A DNA stretch of 64,000 bases from Prillingera fragicola (taxonomy: Eukaryota; Basidiomycota; Tremellomycetes; Trichosporonales; Trichosporonaceae): positions 2,604,001-2,668,000 of the forward strand of contig BEDY01000001.1 in assembly GCA_002335605.1 (NCBI GenBank), read 5' to 3'. Of this stretch, positions 21,809 through 33,106 are shown one piece after another (position 1 is the stretch's first letter; every line of letters begins with the position of its first letter). The notes under the pieces are model-generated. The model saw nothing but the letters and a program-made list of their open reading frames with translations. It did not search any database and was not told where the DNA came from. The translations under genes and the position numbers were made by a program.

Positions 21809-24526
21809 CTAACGGCGACCAAAGTCGCGGTCACGCTCGTCGTACCTGCGTCGAGGCGGCGAGTCGATCCTGCGCCTAGGGGGTGAGTCACCACGCGTGC
21901 GTGGGGGTGGCGAGTCTGCGCGACGACGGGGAGGGGAGTCGTCACGACCACCACGGGGAGGAGGGGAGCGACGACGGGGAGGTGAGTCGTCACGGCCGCC
22001 ACGGGGGGGAGGGGAGCGACGGCGAGGAGGGCTGTCGGCTGCACGGCGGGGAGGGGGCGACGCACGACGAGGGGGAGAGTCGTCACGGCGACGGGGAGGG
22101 GAGTCGTCTCGGCGGCGAGGGGGAGAGACAGCACGACGGGGAGGAGGCGAGTCCGCACGGCGGCGAGGCGACTCGTCACGCGACGGGGAAGCAGCGCGCT
22201 TCGGCGGTGGCGAGTCGGACGAGTACCTCCTCCTGCGAGGCGGGGTACGCGAGTCACGCGAGTCGGACGAGTATCGCCGCCTGCGAGGGGGAGGCGAACG
22301 CGAATCGCTCCTGTCCCAGTCCGAGTCCGATTCGTCCGAGTAACGACGGCGGCGGGGAGGTGAACGCGAGTCGGACGAGTAACGCCGGCGCCTCCTCGAG
22401 TAGCGTGAGTCGTCGGATGAATAGTCGGAGCTCGAGAGGTCCGAGCTGGACAGGTCCGACGAGTCGCTGTCTGAGGAGTCGGCAGCTTGCTGTGCGGCGT
22501 GCTGCGCTGCAAGCACCTTCGGCGCATCCTGCAGCCACTTGCGCATGTCCTCGGTGACCGCACCCAGGCCAATCTGGGTGAAGTAGTTGATCGAGAAGCG
22601 GGTGTTGCGCGGGTTGTCGGTGGGGAACAGACCGCCGAACGCTGGCTGAAGGTCAGGAGTACGGAGGCGCTCAACCATCTTCTTCATGCCCAGCTCCTCC
22701 TTGACCTCGGTGAACACGATTTTGACAAAGATACGCGAGGACGACGTCGTCTCCTCCTCGTTCATGTGCACACAGTGAAGCACGGCCCACGAAATGGCGT
22801 CGGATGCCAGGAGGTGGCCAAAGAAGCGCGCAATGTTGCGCAGCTTGTTGGTCTCGTAACGGTGAATTGTCTCGTAGTACTTCTGGAACGCGTCCTGGAA
22901 GTTCTCGGTCCAAATGCGGTTGAGCTTGCAGAAACGCTCGCCGATGAGGCCGTAAAAGTTCGAGTATGAACGCTCCTGCGAACAACACTCGACAATCATG
23001 TTGCACATCTCAATTTCCCTGCCTTCAGGAATGTTGACCTTCAACAGCTTGTGAACCGCTTCCTCAAAGTTGAGCGAGTTCATGATGGTCAGGTAAATTG
23101 TCCTGCGCAGGTTGATCAGGTTCGTCTCGGTCATGTCGGTAATGCCCTCCTTCTCGGGGGCAACATCCTCGTCCTCGTCGTCACTTGTGTAGTCGCTGCC
23201 GCTGCCAGACTCTTCGTCGTCAGAGTCACCAAGAATCTCGCGCTTGATGTCGTTGTACCTCTCCTCGTTCTCCAAAAAGTTGGGGTCAACCTTGAATAGG
23301 TTCAGTCCCTCCTGGACCTTCAGATCGTCGTCCAGGTTGATGCGGTGGGTAATCTGCTCCTCCTCCTCTACGAGATCGAGACCCTCGGGGATCATCGGGT
23401 TGTCCTTGTACTTGTCCTTGCGGACCTGGAACAACACCTCGATCATGTACTGGCAACGCTTTGAGATGGCACCTTCGTGAAGGACAGCACGGAAGCGCTC
23501 GTAGACCACCGTGTTGGCCTTAGTGCTGTTCTCGGACAGGAAAAGACCGACTTCGCGCATGAAGCCGACAGCAACCTCGATCGAGTCGTCGGTGGGACGC
23601 TCCAGACACAACAACAGGATCTGGAGAGCGACAATCTCGTGAGCCACATACTGGTTCACGAGATGAGCGATAAAGGTCGAGGTGGCATTGCACACAGTCT
23701 TGTCGTTGCGCTTGTACGCACGACGGAACTGGGCAATGAGACGCGTCAGGACCAGCTCGCCGACTTGAGGGAGCTTGGTGTTGACAATTGCTACAAGGGC
23801 GGCAAAGATGGGCGTAAAGGGAAGCGACGAAGCCTGCGCACGCATAACGGAACGGCAGAAAAGACCCTTTCCACGGATGAGGTTCTCGGCAAAGAGCTCG
23901 GGCACGACGTGCTTGATGTTGGACACGTTGACCTTGTTGATCATACCGTTAATACTCTTGCGGAGAGCATCCCAGCTGAGACGCTGGTACTCGGGGCTCA
24001 TCTTGTCCTTGGCTGCCTCGGCCTGCATCGCACGAAGACGCGCAGGAGGAATGTATGCGCCGCCTGACCGAGTGCCGAGGAGCTTTGCAAACTCGGCGCG
24101 AGCAGCATCGTCGGCCTTGCTCGTAGTCGCAACCTCCTTGCCATTCGACTTTTCGCCGCCAAGCTCAGAGTTAATCTGAGCCTCAAGCATGGCAGCCTCG
24201 CGTTGCCTCCGGCGCACAGGGTCGACATCGTTGACACGGGGAAGGTTGATCACTGGCTCAGGCAGTGCGGAAGGAGGCGACTGTGAGCGACGGCGACGCA
24301 CCGGTGGTGATGGCGAGCGAGCGCGAGGAGATGCCGATGGCGACCTAAAGCGGACGTCAGCAGAGTTTACAGATAGTTTGAGTGGCCGTAGCGGTGTGCG
24401 CAGACAACAATGGATTAGCTTGACGTACCTCTTGCGCTTGGAAGCTGTTGCCTCTGGAGGAGACAGACTCCGAGTTGCTGCGCGGTCTCCCTGAGGAGAA
24501 ACCGAGCGAGATGGGGAGCGGGGCAT
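21809..24526 (-). CDS. CWC22: CWC22 pre-mRNA splicing factor
   Basis: Exons 24429..24526 and 21809..24344 give 877 residues. The 84-base intron (GTACGT, TGCTGAC branch, CTTTAG) is a multiple of three and has no stop, so unspliced RNA would encode 905 residues. The start is a short RS segment (MPRSPSRSVSPQGD). The MIF4G domain spans roughly residues 130-340 and the MA3 domain about 420-540 (NLINLRRTIYLTIMNSLNFE). The last ~210 residues are an RS/RD/PP repeat tail (SPPRRRDDSPPRRR units). CWC22 binds eIF4A3, escorts it to the spliceosome and enables exon-junction complex deposition and catalytic activation. The length agrees with animal CWC22; ascomycete yeast copies lack the long tail. Confidence 0.93.
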   Translation of the reverse strand: MPRSPSRSVSPQGDRAATRSLSPPEATASKRKRYVKLIHCCLRTPLRPLKLSVNSADVRFRSPSASPRARSPSPPVRRRRSQSPPSALPEPVINLPRVNDVDPVRRRQREAAMLEAQINSELGGEKSNGKEVATTSKADDAARAEFAKLLGTRSGGAYIPPARLRAMQAEAAKDKMSPEYQRLSWDALRKSINGMINKVNVSNIKHVVPELFAENLIRGKGLFCRSVMRAQASSLPFTPIFAALVAIVNTKLPQVGELVLTRLIAQFRRAYKRNDKTVCNATSTFIAHLVNQYVAHEIVALQILLLCLERPTDDSIEVAVGFMREVGLFLSENSTKANTVVYERFRAVLHEGAISKRCQYMIEVLFQVRKDKYKDNPMIPEGLDLVEEEEQITHRINLDDDLKVQEGLNLFKVDPNFLENEERYNDIKREILGDSDDEESGSGSDYTSDDEDEDVAPEKEGITDMTETNLINLRRTIYLTIMNSLNFEEAVHKLLKVNIPEGREIEMCNMIVECCSQERSYSNFYGLIGERFCKLNRIWTENFQDAFQKYYETIHRYETNKLRNIARFFGHLLASDAISWAVLHCVHMNEEETTSSSRIFVKIVFTEVKEELGMKKMVERLRTPDLQPAFGGLFPTDNPRNTRFSINYFTQIGLGAVTEDMRKWLQDAPKVLAAQHAAQQAADSSDSDSSDLSSSDLSSSDYSSDDSRYSRRRRRYSSDSRSPPRRRRYSDESDSDWDRSDSRSPPPRRRRYSSDSRDSRTPPRRRRYSSDSPPPKRAASPSRDESPRRRADSPPPRRAVSPPRRRDDSPPRRRDDSPPRRASPPPRRAADSPPRRRSPPPRGGRDDSPPRRRSPPPRGGRDDSPPRRRADSPPPRTRGDSPPRRRIDSPPRRRYDERDRDFGRR

Positions 24527-24796
24527 CCTGGCGGGTTATCGCTGCGTTGGATGAAGCGCTTCTGCCCTTTTTTGTGCTTGGGGGAGGAGGAGGAGGAGGA
24601 TGGAGAGGGAGAGAGAACAAGTTGGGCGGCAAAGACCAAAGCATCACCCAGCAGCAGTGTTGGAATTGATAACGTAATCCTCAAAAAATACACGTCACAT
24701 GGTCTCAAAAGTTGCCAGATTTCCAGGTCTGCCTCCACTTGGTGCACCATAGACCGTGTCTCTCTCACCTATACCCCCATCAATACAGCAGCAACA
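24527..24796. promoter_or_regulatory. Bidirectional promoter CWC22 / NOP2
   Basis: These 270 bases separate divergent ATGs. A G-rich plus-strand tract (24580-24610) corresponds to a CT-rich leader for CWC22. A CT-rich plus-strand stretch before 24797 serves NOP2. Confidence 0.55.
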
Positions 24797-26981
24797 ATGG
24801 GACGCAAGGCTCAGAGGAAACAAGCTCCCCCCGTTCCCCTCAAGGGGTCCGACATGGACAAGTCGAACCGCTCAAAGGGAAAGAAGAAGGCTTCTTCCGC
24901 ACCCGACGCCGTCAGGCCCTTCAAGGCGGCCGCATCTGGCAAGCCTCAGGCCGCACTCAAGCGCAAGCCTAGGGTCAAGGCCGTCGACAGGGTGGACGAG
25001 GACAGTGATGACGAGGATGCTCTTGCGGGAGGGTAAGTGCTCGTTGGGCTGATCGAGAAGGGTTACGCTGACAAGCAGTGAATACTCGTCGGACGAGGAG
25101 GTTGCGCCACCAGTGAAGAAGAGCAAGACGGAGAAGAAGGGAAAAAAGGCTGCTTCGTGAGTGAGAGACTTTTGACTGAAACTGACTGCTAGTCCTGACA
25201 TTGAGCGTGGACCTGCACGTGAGCTCGTGTTCTCGGACTCGGAGGACGAGCTCGAGGTCAACGGCGACAAGGAGCGTCTGCCATCTGGCCAGCACGCCTT
25301 CGACCTTGACGAGGCACCTGAGGACGACGAGGACGAGGATGAGGAGATGGGCGACGACGAGTTCCCTGGTTTCGGCAGTGAGGACGACGAGGAGATGGGC
25401 GGCGACGAGTTCCTGGACGAGGACGAGGAGGAGGGCGCCGAGGTCGACTCTGCGTTCGCCTCTTCGGATGAGGAGGGTGACGTCGCAATGGAGGGCGATG
25501 AGGACGAGGACGAGGACGAGGAGGACGGAATTCAGACCAACCTCGAGGACGACTTGGACGACGAGGGATGGACTCTTCCTGCGGTTGACGGCATCACCGA
25601 GGAGCATGAGCACGGTGTCTCGCTGCGCGACGTTGAGAACCGTATGCGCTGGTTGGTCGGTGTCTGCAGCGCCAAGGACGACAAGGTCGTCGGTGTTGCT
25701 GGCAAGTCGCGTTCGGACCACATGGTCCAGCTCGAGCACGACATTGCCACCTACTTTGGCTACAACCACTTCCTTGTTGAGAAGCTCATGAAGCTCTTCA
25801 ACGCCGACGAAGCTCTCGCTTTCTTTGAGGCTAACGAGACCCCTCGTCCCGTCACTATCCGTGCCAACACTCTCCGCACGCGTCGTCGTGACCTTGCCCA
25901 GGCCCTCATCAACCGTGGTGTCAACCTCGAACCTATCGGCAAGTGGTCCAAGGTTGGTCTCCAGGTCTTCGAGTCGCCTGTCCCCGTTGGTGCCACCCCC
26001 GAGTACCTTGCGGGCCACTACATGCTCCAGGCCGCTTCGTCGTTCCTTCCCGTTGTTGCCCTCGACCCCAAGCCCCAGGAGCGTGTCCTCGACATGGCCT
26101 CGGCTCCCGGAGGCAAGACTACGTACATCTCCGCCATGCTCCAGAACACTGGTGTCGTTTTCGCCAACGACAGCAACAAGGCTCGCACCAAGAGCTTGAC
26201 CGCCAACGTCCACCGTCTCGGCTGCAAGAACGTCATTATCTGCAACTATGACGCTCGCGAGTTCCCCCGTGTCATGGGTGGCTTTGACCGTGTTCTCCTC
26301 GATGCCCCTTGCTCGGGCACTGGTGTCATCAGCAAGGACGCCTCGGTCAAGGTCAACAAGTCTGAGCGTGACTTCCAGCTCCTGGCCCACCTCCAGAAGC
26401 AGCTCATTCTCTGCGCTCTCGACTCGGTCAACCCCAACTCGGCCACTGGCGGCTACGTCGTCTACTCGACCTGCTCGGTCACTGTCGACGAGGACGAGTC
26501 GGTCGTCGACTACGCGCTCCGCAAGCGCCCCCACTGCAAGCTCGTCGACACCGGCCTCGAGTTTGGTGTCGAGGGCTTTACCTCGTTTGAGGGCAAGCAC
26601 TTCCACCCTTCGCTCAACCTCACCCGCCGCTACTACCCCCACAAGCACAACATGGACGGTTTCTACGTCGCCAAGTTCAAGGTGGGCAAGCGCGCCAAGG
26701 GCAAGGCTGCCGCTGCCGACGACGAGGAGGTCGCACCCCAGAAGAAGCTCAACGACGCCGGCGAGCTCGTCGACGAGGAGAAGCCTGCTACATTCGACGC
26801 CGCTGAGGATGACGCCTACATCAAGCAGTCGACGCGCAAGCACCTGCTCAAGACCAAGGGCATCAAGCTGGCCAAGAAGGCTGACGAGATCATCCCCAAG
26901 ACCGAGGTGGCGTCCAAGGACGACGGACAGATTAAGATGTCCAAGAGCAAGAAGATGACCGAGAAGAGGAGGCAAAAGTAA
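24797..26981 (+). CDS. NOP2: Nop2/NSUN1 25S rRNA (cytosine-C5) methyltransferase
   Basis: Exons 24797..25032, 25079..25156 and 25193..26981 give 700 residues, with introns of 46 and 36 bases. The N-terminus is Lys-rich and nucleolar-type, followed by acidic Asp/Glu runs (residues ~110-220). The substrate-binding region includes RPVTIRANTLRTRRRDLAQA. The SAM-binding fold shows LDMASAPGGKTTYIS. The two catalytic cysteines lie in DAPCSGTGVISKD (near residue 475) and YSTCSVTVDEDE (near 527). A basic KRAKGKAA-type tail ends the protein. Nop2 methylates a cytosine in domain V of the large-subunit rRNA and is needed for 60S biogenesis. Confidence 0.95.
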
Positions 26982-27153
26982 GCTAGCCCCTCCAGCAGTT
27001 GGGCTCGCGCGCGGTTTTCTCTCTCATAGATTGTTTGTCTCTGGTCTCTCTCTCATCACACTCTGTTCCTCGGTCTTCCAGCCGGGATGTCATAGCTGGA
27101 ATCTTACATATGATGCAACTCTATACCACCTGCTCTCCCTGTTGCTAGATGCT

Positions 27154-28497
27154 CTACTTGGTCTCGGTCAGGTATGCCTGGAACCAGTCGACAAAGCTAA
27201 CCTCCTCGGCGGTCTCGATACCGAGCTCCTTGAGGCCCTCGACACTCAACTCGGTGTTCCATGGGCGCTCGGTCTGTCCGGGCTGGATGACAGGCTTGGT
27301 CGCCTGGGGCGTGACGTGGTCGACGGGCAGGCCGAGCACCTTGCTGATGACTACTGTCATGTCCCACTTGGTCATGTCGGGGCCCGACGAACGGTAGTGC
27401 GCAATAGGAGGCAAGGGCTTGTCCATGTCTGTCGTTAGCGAAGAGGCGAAAGAAATAACTCACGAGCAAGGTCGTAAAGCACACGCGCGACGTCGGCGAC
27501 GTTGGTGGGCTGGCGGACCTGGTAGTGGTCCATCGAGTACGCCTTGCCCGACTGGTCCTGCACGACGTCGACGAGGTAGTTGACCGCCGACTCCGAGTTG
27601 TACTCTGTCCGGCCGTAACTGGTGCAAGTTAGCACGGGTACCAGCCCCACCATTATGGATCACGTACAGTACAGGTACACGAAGCGACGCGGCAACAGCG
27701 CCTTTTGCCCTTGCGCCGATGACGGCCTGCTCGCCGGCGAGCTTCTGGCGGCCATACATCTGAAGAGGGCAGGGCTCGGCGTCCACCTCGTAAGGGGGGC
27801 TGGGGAGTATGTCAGCACTTGCTGGCTTGCGACGCCACCTAGCTCAAAAGCTCTTGGCGCCCCATGCCGTTTTCCACTCACTTGCGGCCGTTGAACACAT
27901 AGTCGGTGGAAATGTAGAACAGCACGAAGCCGTGCTGAGCAGCCAGCTCACCGAGGTGGGTCGGTACAGCGACGTTGATGGACTCTGCCGCCTCGGGGTT
28001 CTGAACATAAGTCAGCTGGCAGCTCGGAACAGTGCGGGGAGCGGCTTACCGCCTCAGCAACGTCCGGGCGGCGCTCGGCAGCACAGTGGACGACAACTGA
28101 AAGGTTAGCAGCTGATCGTCATGTTATTTCGGAGCTGGCGGGAAGAGCAGCTCAAACCTCCGGCAGAGCGATCCCGCCACCTCCCCACAAGAAAACTCAC
28201 CGTCGACCTTGTTTTCGCCGAAGAACTTGTCCACGGCCGAGGAGTCGGTGAGGTCGAGCTTGGTGTACGAGCCGTCCTTGTCTGCGCGGGTGTAGGCGAT
28301 GGGAATCACTGGTGTGTGAGCGGCTCGCACTTTGGTGGGACACTCACCTTTGTCGCCCTTTGCACGGAAGTGCTGAGCCGTCGCGCGGCCGAGCAGGCCA
28401 GAGGCGCCTGTGGGTCAGCGCTGAGCGTGAAGTCTAAGGAGCAGAACATACCGGTGACCACTACGGTCTTGGGGTTCGAGTTGTTAAGGTGGGTCAT
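27154..28497 (-). CDS. MAT2B-like NAD(P)-binding reductase (RmlD/epimerase family)
   Basis: Eight exons rebuild a 313-residue protein: 28452..28497, 28348..28407, 28201..28308, 28050..28096, 27882..28000, 27668..27799, 27464..27618, 27154..27428. Introns run from 35 to 104 bases. The Rossmann signature TGASGLLGR is at residues 15-23 and VVVHCAAERRPD at 72-83. The STDYVFNG strand and the YxxxK pair (Tyr142, Lys146 in MYGRQK) complete the extended short-chain fold. This is the dTDP-4-dehydrorhamnose reductase-like family. The AERRPD and STDYVF spacing matches the regulatory beta subunit of methionine adenosyltransferase (MAT2B). Whether it regulates SAM synthetase or acts as an enzyme is not decided by sequence. 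Confidence 0.85.
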
Positions 28498-28690
28498 GCT
28501 TGGTAAAGCTAGTTGGAACAATGCTGACGAAAGAAAGAGTAATGTAGTGGGGGGAGATTGTTGGAACATGCAATGTTGAGTGCCTGGCAACGCCCGAGTT
28601 GTGCCTGTTTCACTGTTCTGTGTACACGGTGACCCAAATGAACAGCCAGGCTGCCTGGAACGGTGTTGCATAGATTGTGTATTGTCTACG

Positions 28691-30307
28691 TTACAGACCC
28701 GCCTCGACAACCTTGTTCATCGCTTCCATCTCGGCCTTGCCCCATCGGCCGTCCACTTTGGCCATGTACCTACCACGAGCACCACCGCCTTTGATTCGGC
28801 CTTTGTCCTCCCCAGCCAAGCCAGTCTTGATAGCCTCAAAGACCGCTTTGGCCTTGACGTCGTCGGCAGCGGTTACGAGCACAAGAACAGGTGTGACACT
28901 CGGAACTGCCGAAGTCGCCACAAAGACGCTGTCCGGGTGGGCATCCTTGTAGACTGTTCCAACACTCCCAAGGAATTCGTTGTCATGTGTGCTCGGCAAG
29001 AAACGGTGCAGCCACTTGATCGGCTGCGGCTCGCGAGCGAGATTTTCGCCAACAACCTGTGCGAGTTCTGCCTTGAGGCTCTTCTCGCGCTCGGCTGTCT
29101 CGAAGCGGTTGCTCTCGATCTTGGTGATGCGCTCCACCAGCATCGGCCGGCCAACATTGATAGCTTGACCGGCTTGCGAGAGCCAGCGAGATGCAAGCGA
29201 GAGGTGGTTGACGGCACGTGGGCCAGCCACGAAGAAGAGACGTGTAGGGACCTTGGAAGTCGGCTCGGTGGCATTCCACGGGGCAGAGGGAGGCAAGACG
29301 TGCAAGAAGCCGATGACTGACAAGTCTGGGCACTGGGTGCCACAACATGCGTTACGGTCGATTCCGTCAATGTTGCAGTGACGGATAACTCCTCCAGAGT
29401 AGTCCTTGGGGATGGCCCTGTTCGCGCGCTCCAGCTCGCTGGCCCGCTCGGGGTCGCTCACGCCCGACGCGTTTTCTTGCATGGTCACGTCGATCCATAC
29501 CTTGCGAGCCTCGCGGATGAGATCATTGCATTCCTGCTCGGCCTGAGCTGCCTCTGCCCAGGTAAGGCCGCGCGGCAACTCGATGTAGGGCGCCTCCGTG
29601 GTGGGGTGCGGCCCCATACCCCAAGAGAGCGTGGGCAGCTCCTTGGCGTCCAGGACGGCCGAGAGCAGGTGCTGAGCGGTGTGGGTGATCATGTGGTCTG
29701 TACGCTTCTCCCAGTCCACGTCAACGGTCACATCCTGCCCCGCCAGAGTGTCAAATGCCACAGGTGAGTTCTCGGGGACTCGCACGAGGTGAACTGCGTC
29801 AAGCTTGCGGCGGACACAACCCTCGATCGTGTAGGAGTGAGACTCCCCGTTGGCGTCGGTCACAATCATACGCCCAGTGTCCCATGGCTGTCCACCGCCT
29901 ACAGTTAGTCGTCGAGGCAACAAGCATGCTCACCCTCAGGAAAGACCACAGTGTCCTCGAGCTCGACCTCCCAGAGCTTGCCAACGGGGGTCGACGTGCC
30001 GGATGGACCCGGTGTGTCAGCCGGGGTGTTGGCCGCCGACTTCTTCTTCTGGCGACCCTTTTGGGCAACTGGGACAGCTTTTGCGGGCTCAGAGGAGACG
30101 ACCTTTGAGGTCAACTGGCGGAGGAGAGGGTCACCTGCGCTGTGTCAGCGCGCCGACTCGGGGATAGGCAACGACTGGTGACTGACGCTGGCATGCGAGA
30201 AGACCCACGATGCGCTTGGGAGGCACCTGTGAGGGATCAAAGTGGATGCGACTGTAGTCCTTGGGCGTCGCTGTCTCTGGCAGCTCGGGCTCGAGGGTGT
30301 AGGTCAT
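28691..30307 (-). CDS. AARSD1: Alanyl-tRNA editing protein (AlaX/AARSD1 type)
   Basis: Exons 30187..30307, 29934..30134 and 28691..29898 give 509 residues. Introns are 52 and 35 bases. The glycine-rich motif VVFPEGGGQPWDTG is completed by splicing at residue 108. The editing-site HxxxH is present (His180 and His184 in ITHTAQHLL). The second half of the metal site reads NACCGTQ (Cys292...Gln296), where the usual family motif is CCGTH. An insertion with KGRQKKKS and Pro/Thr residues lies near residues 60-90. The C-terminus (GGGARGRYMAKVDGRWGK) is the AARSD1-type tail. The protein hydrolyses Ser- or Gly-tRNA(Ala) in trans. It shares a short promoter with IMP1. Confidence 0.9.
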
Positions 30308-30521
30308 GGTTGCAGGTCGAGGAGTGTTCTTGTACAAGATGACAAGAGTATGAAGACAAACTCGACTCATGACTCGGTTCTCGACGGCAATGGCCACAGT
30401 GAGAGGTGGAGGGCAGGCGGAAGCAAACGGGTACATCCGAGTTTCGTGCCTGAATACACTGACCACTCTTTCCTCAGCTGCACCGAAATCTCCTTCGACA
30501 TCGTCAACATCAACATCGAAA
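30308..30521. promoter_or_regulatory. Bidirectional promoter AARSD1 / IMP1
   Basis: These 214 bases separate divergent ATGs. The frame before the IMP1 Met is open but Ser/Thr-rich and not needed for the fold. No TATA element was seen. Confidence 0.5.
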
Positions 30522-31231
30522 ATGATCAGCTTGGGGGGGCCACTCAGGCTTTACTATCAGATCGTAAAGGTGCCCTTGCTTGTGACAGGTGGCGCCGTGA
30601 TCGCGCTTCACTTCACGTTCGAGTTTGTCATCGGCACTCAACCCTGCCTTGGCGGGAGCATGCTGCCGACCATCAACCACGACGGTGACATGGTTCTCAC
30701 ACTCCCTCTCGCCTACTGGCGACCGCGGTGGCTTGGAGGCGGTGACCAGTTGAGACCGCAGCGTGGAGACGTCGTTGTCGCGACCAACCCGACGAACCCA
30801 TCGTACACGATCTGCAAACGCGTCCTTGGCGTCGAAAACGATATCGTCGAGGTCGACCCGCGTGACGGCACAAAGTGGTGGTCGGCCCGCTATGCCACTG
30901 AGAACAGGATAAAGCTGGAGGCACGCAAGGGACACTATGTGCGCGTTCCGCGAGGTCACCTGTGGCTCAGTGGGGACAACTTGAGTAACTCGTCAGACTC
31001 GCGGGACTACGGACCGATCCCAATCGCTCTGGTGAAGAGCAAGGCGATTGCCAAGGTATGTATCTTAGGACCACGTGGACAAAGTTGTGTTGGTAACAGT
31101 TGCAGATCTGGTCCAATGGCTGGCCCACTTGGAAACGCCTCGACGAGCCTGCGTTCAGGTACCTGGGAGAGTCACCACAGCCTCCACCGCCCGAGAAGAC
31201 TCCCATCGTGGTTCTCGATTCAGCCCTCTGA
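30522..31231 (+). CDS. IMP1: Mitochondrial inner membrane protease subunit 1
   Basis: Exons 30522..31055 and 31106..31231 with a 50-base intron give 219 residues. An N-terminal hydrophobic stretch (residues ~13-38) anchors it in the inner membrane. The catalytic Ser46 lies in GGSMLPTI and Lys99 in CKRVLG, the Ser/Lys dyad of the S26 signal peptidase family. The conserved WLSGDNLSNSSDSRDYGPIP box favours Imp1 over Imp2. The family processes intermembrane-space proteins. A Pro-rich C-terminal extension (PQPPPPEKTP) is added by exon 2. An upstream in-frame ATG at 30369 is possible but adds only low-complexity sequence. Confidence 0.92.
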
Positions 31232-31830
31232 TGTCCGCCTGTCTCGTCTGTAGAGGTTGCCGTCACTGCCGTATACGGAGGAGAGCCGTGGTGAAGAGCT
31301 TACCTCCCTCCGGTTCCCCCTTCGTCAACCAACCGTGCATTCGCAAAGCAACTGCTTACGCACCCCGCAGTATTGTACACATTGATGCATTGCATATTCA
31401 TTGTCCTGGCTGCACACCTCGTGCTTACTCAGGAAGGTGCATTTAAGGGAATACGCCAAGTGGGGGAGAGTTGCAGTGTCTGTTCGTCTCATCCCGGCCA
31501 GATGGGGTACGGTAATGTTCTTCTTTAAACTGTTCTGAGGTTGCAAGGACAGTGAGATAACGGTCAGTGCGGGTAGAGGGCATTTCCCTGCAATATATCA
31601 CGCTGTTGATGACGTCCTGGCAGACTTGCTGTTGTTGATCTCAAGGATGATGAAAATTAACTCGGCGGCACACCAAAAAGCTCGCTAAAGCGGGATGTCG
31701 TGGCTTGCATCTGCTGGAAGCTATAGCTGGCTAACAGAATCAAAGCTAAGCCGCATGGGTGAGAGGGATTAACAGTGTGGCCTTGGATTGTGCGATTCAC
31801 CGGGCGGTAAAGCATCTATGTGTGGTGGTA

Positions 31831-31848
31831 AATAATTTATTAATTATT
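31831..31848. repeat. AT-rich inverted repeat
   Basis: AATAATT and AATTATT are perfect reverse complements around a four-base TATT loop, within the most AT-rich patch I noticed in the window. Confidence 0.8.
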
Positions 31849-33091
31849 CGAACCGCCTTGACAGACGTATCCTGCCCGACACGTCGTCCACATGATTTTA
31901 TCTCGGGCATCCAGCTCATCTTCTGTGACCCCGTTTGTTTTTTACCTCTCCGAGGCCTGCACCCCACATGTGTGTATAGGTGTGAGTGTGTGTCGAAGGA
32001 AGGTGCCACTTGGGGCGCAATGTGAGTGATCGCCTCAAACTAGTCCAGGAACATGTGTGTGATGCGCGGTATGTGTATTGTCGAACCCGTCTTACCTCCT
32101 ATCTGGCCATTACTAAAGCAAACCCCGTTAGTGTACACGATTTTATTCTGGACGTCTCTTCGAAATCTGAGGGTCAAGCTGGAGGTCAACAATAATTATC
32201 AGAGTTCAGAGTTCAGAGTCTGACCTTCAGGTCTTGGGGTAAGCGCGGACACTAAAGCCAGCAGGCATCGCTCCCAGCGATCATCAACCACTCTCGGACC
32301 TGTCATGATAAAATTCAGGCTTGGTAACATCTGTACGAACAATGTTACGTCCCGCAGTCGTGATTGAAACACCCATGGGCGCTACTTGAACTCACTCTTC
32401 GTTGGTACGGGTCTCAAACACCTTCAGCTACGCTCATTGGGATTCAGTTAAAGTAGGTAGTCCAGGCAGAGTTAGTTAGTCCAGGTGGAGTAAGCTGGCG
32501 AAGTATTGACAGTCACGAGTGACAGGTTCGTCCGTGGCAGGGCTATGGCCGAGAACTCGGGCCATCAGCAGCAAAAGCTTATTATCCTTTCGACACTGAT
32601 CATGTCACATTCACGCGAGAGGTGTAATCCTCCCCTCATGCTGGTTCCGCAGAGCAATGTTCAGACAGATCACGGTGAAAGGAACGGACCAACGGACCTT
32701 GAAGGACGTACGAAGCTAGTGACTGGCTCGTGACAAAGGCCTACCCAGAATTCGACCCCCGCGAATACTCCTTGCCAACAGACGAGGCAGGTGATAGGGA
32801 AAGACGTGCGTTTAATTCGTGTTTGCAAGTAGTGCCACTGGACAAGTAGGTGGCAAGACTGTTTGTTCGGTTACGTTTCTCGGTCATTATTGTTGCTATT
32901 ATATTTTTCGAAAGGTCCACCACGCACTCTACGGAAGCTTCCGAGTGAAACATGCGCAGTCGTGCGAGCCTTGCTGCAAGCCAGCTGGAACGGACCGAGG
33001 GAGTGCGACATGTCCTGCAGAAGGCGAGATAGCCTGGCCTACACAAGCGACTAAATTGTGGAGCTTGGAGCGCAGGCGGAGATGCAACATG

Positions 33092-33106
33092 CACACACAC
33101 ACACAC
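33092..33106 (+). repeat. CA microsatellite
   Basis: About seven uninterrupted CA units in the gap between IMP1 and the velvet gene. Confidence 0.85.

Noticed and set aside
24975..26975. 666-codon open frame on the minus strand
   Set aside because: It is the antisense shadow of NOP2, a side effect of strong GC3 codon bias. The plus strand has full methyltransferase motifs.
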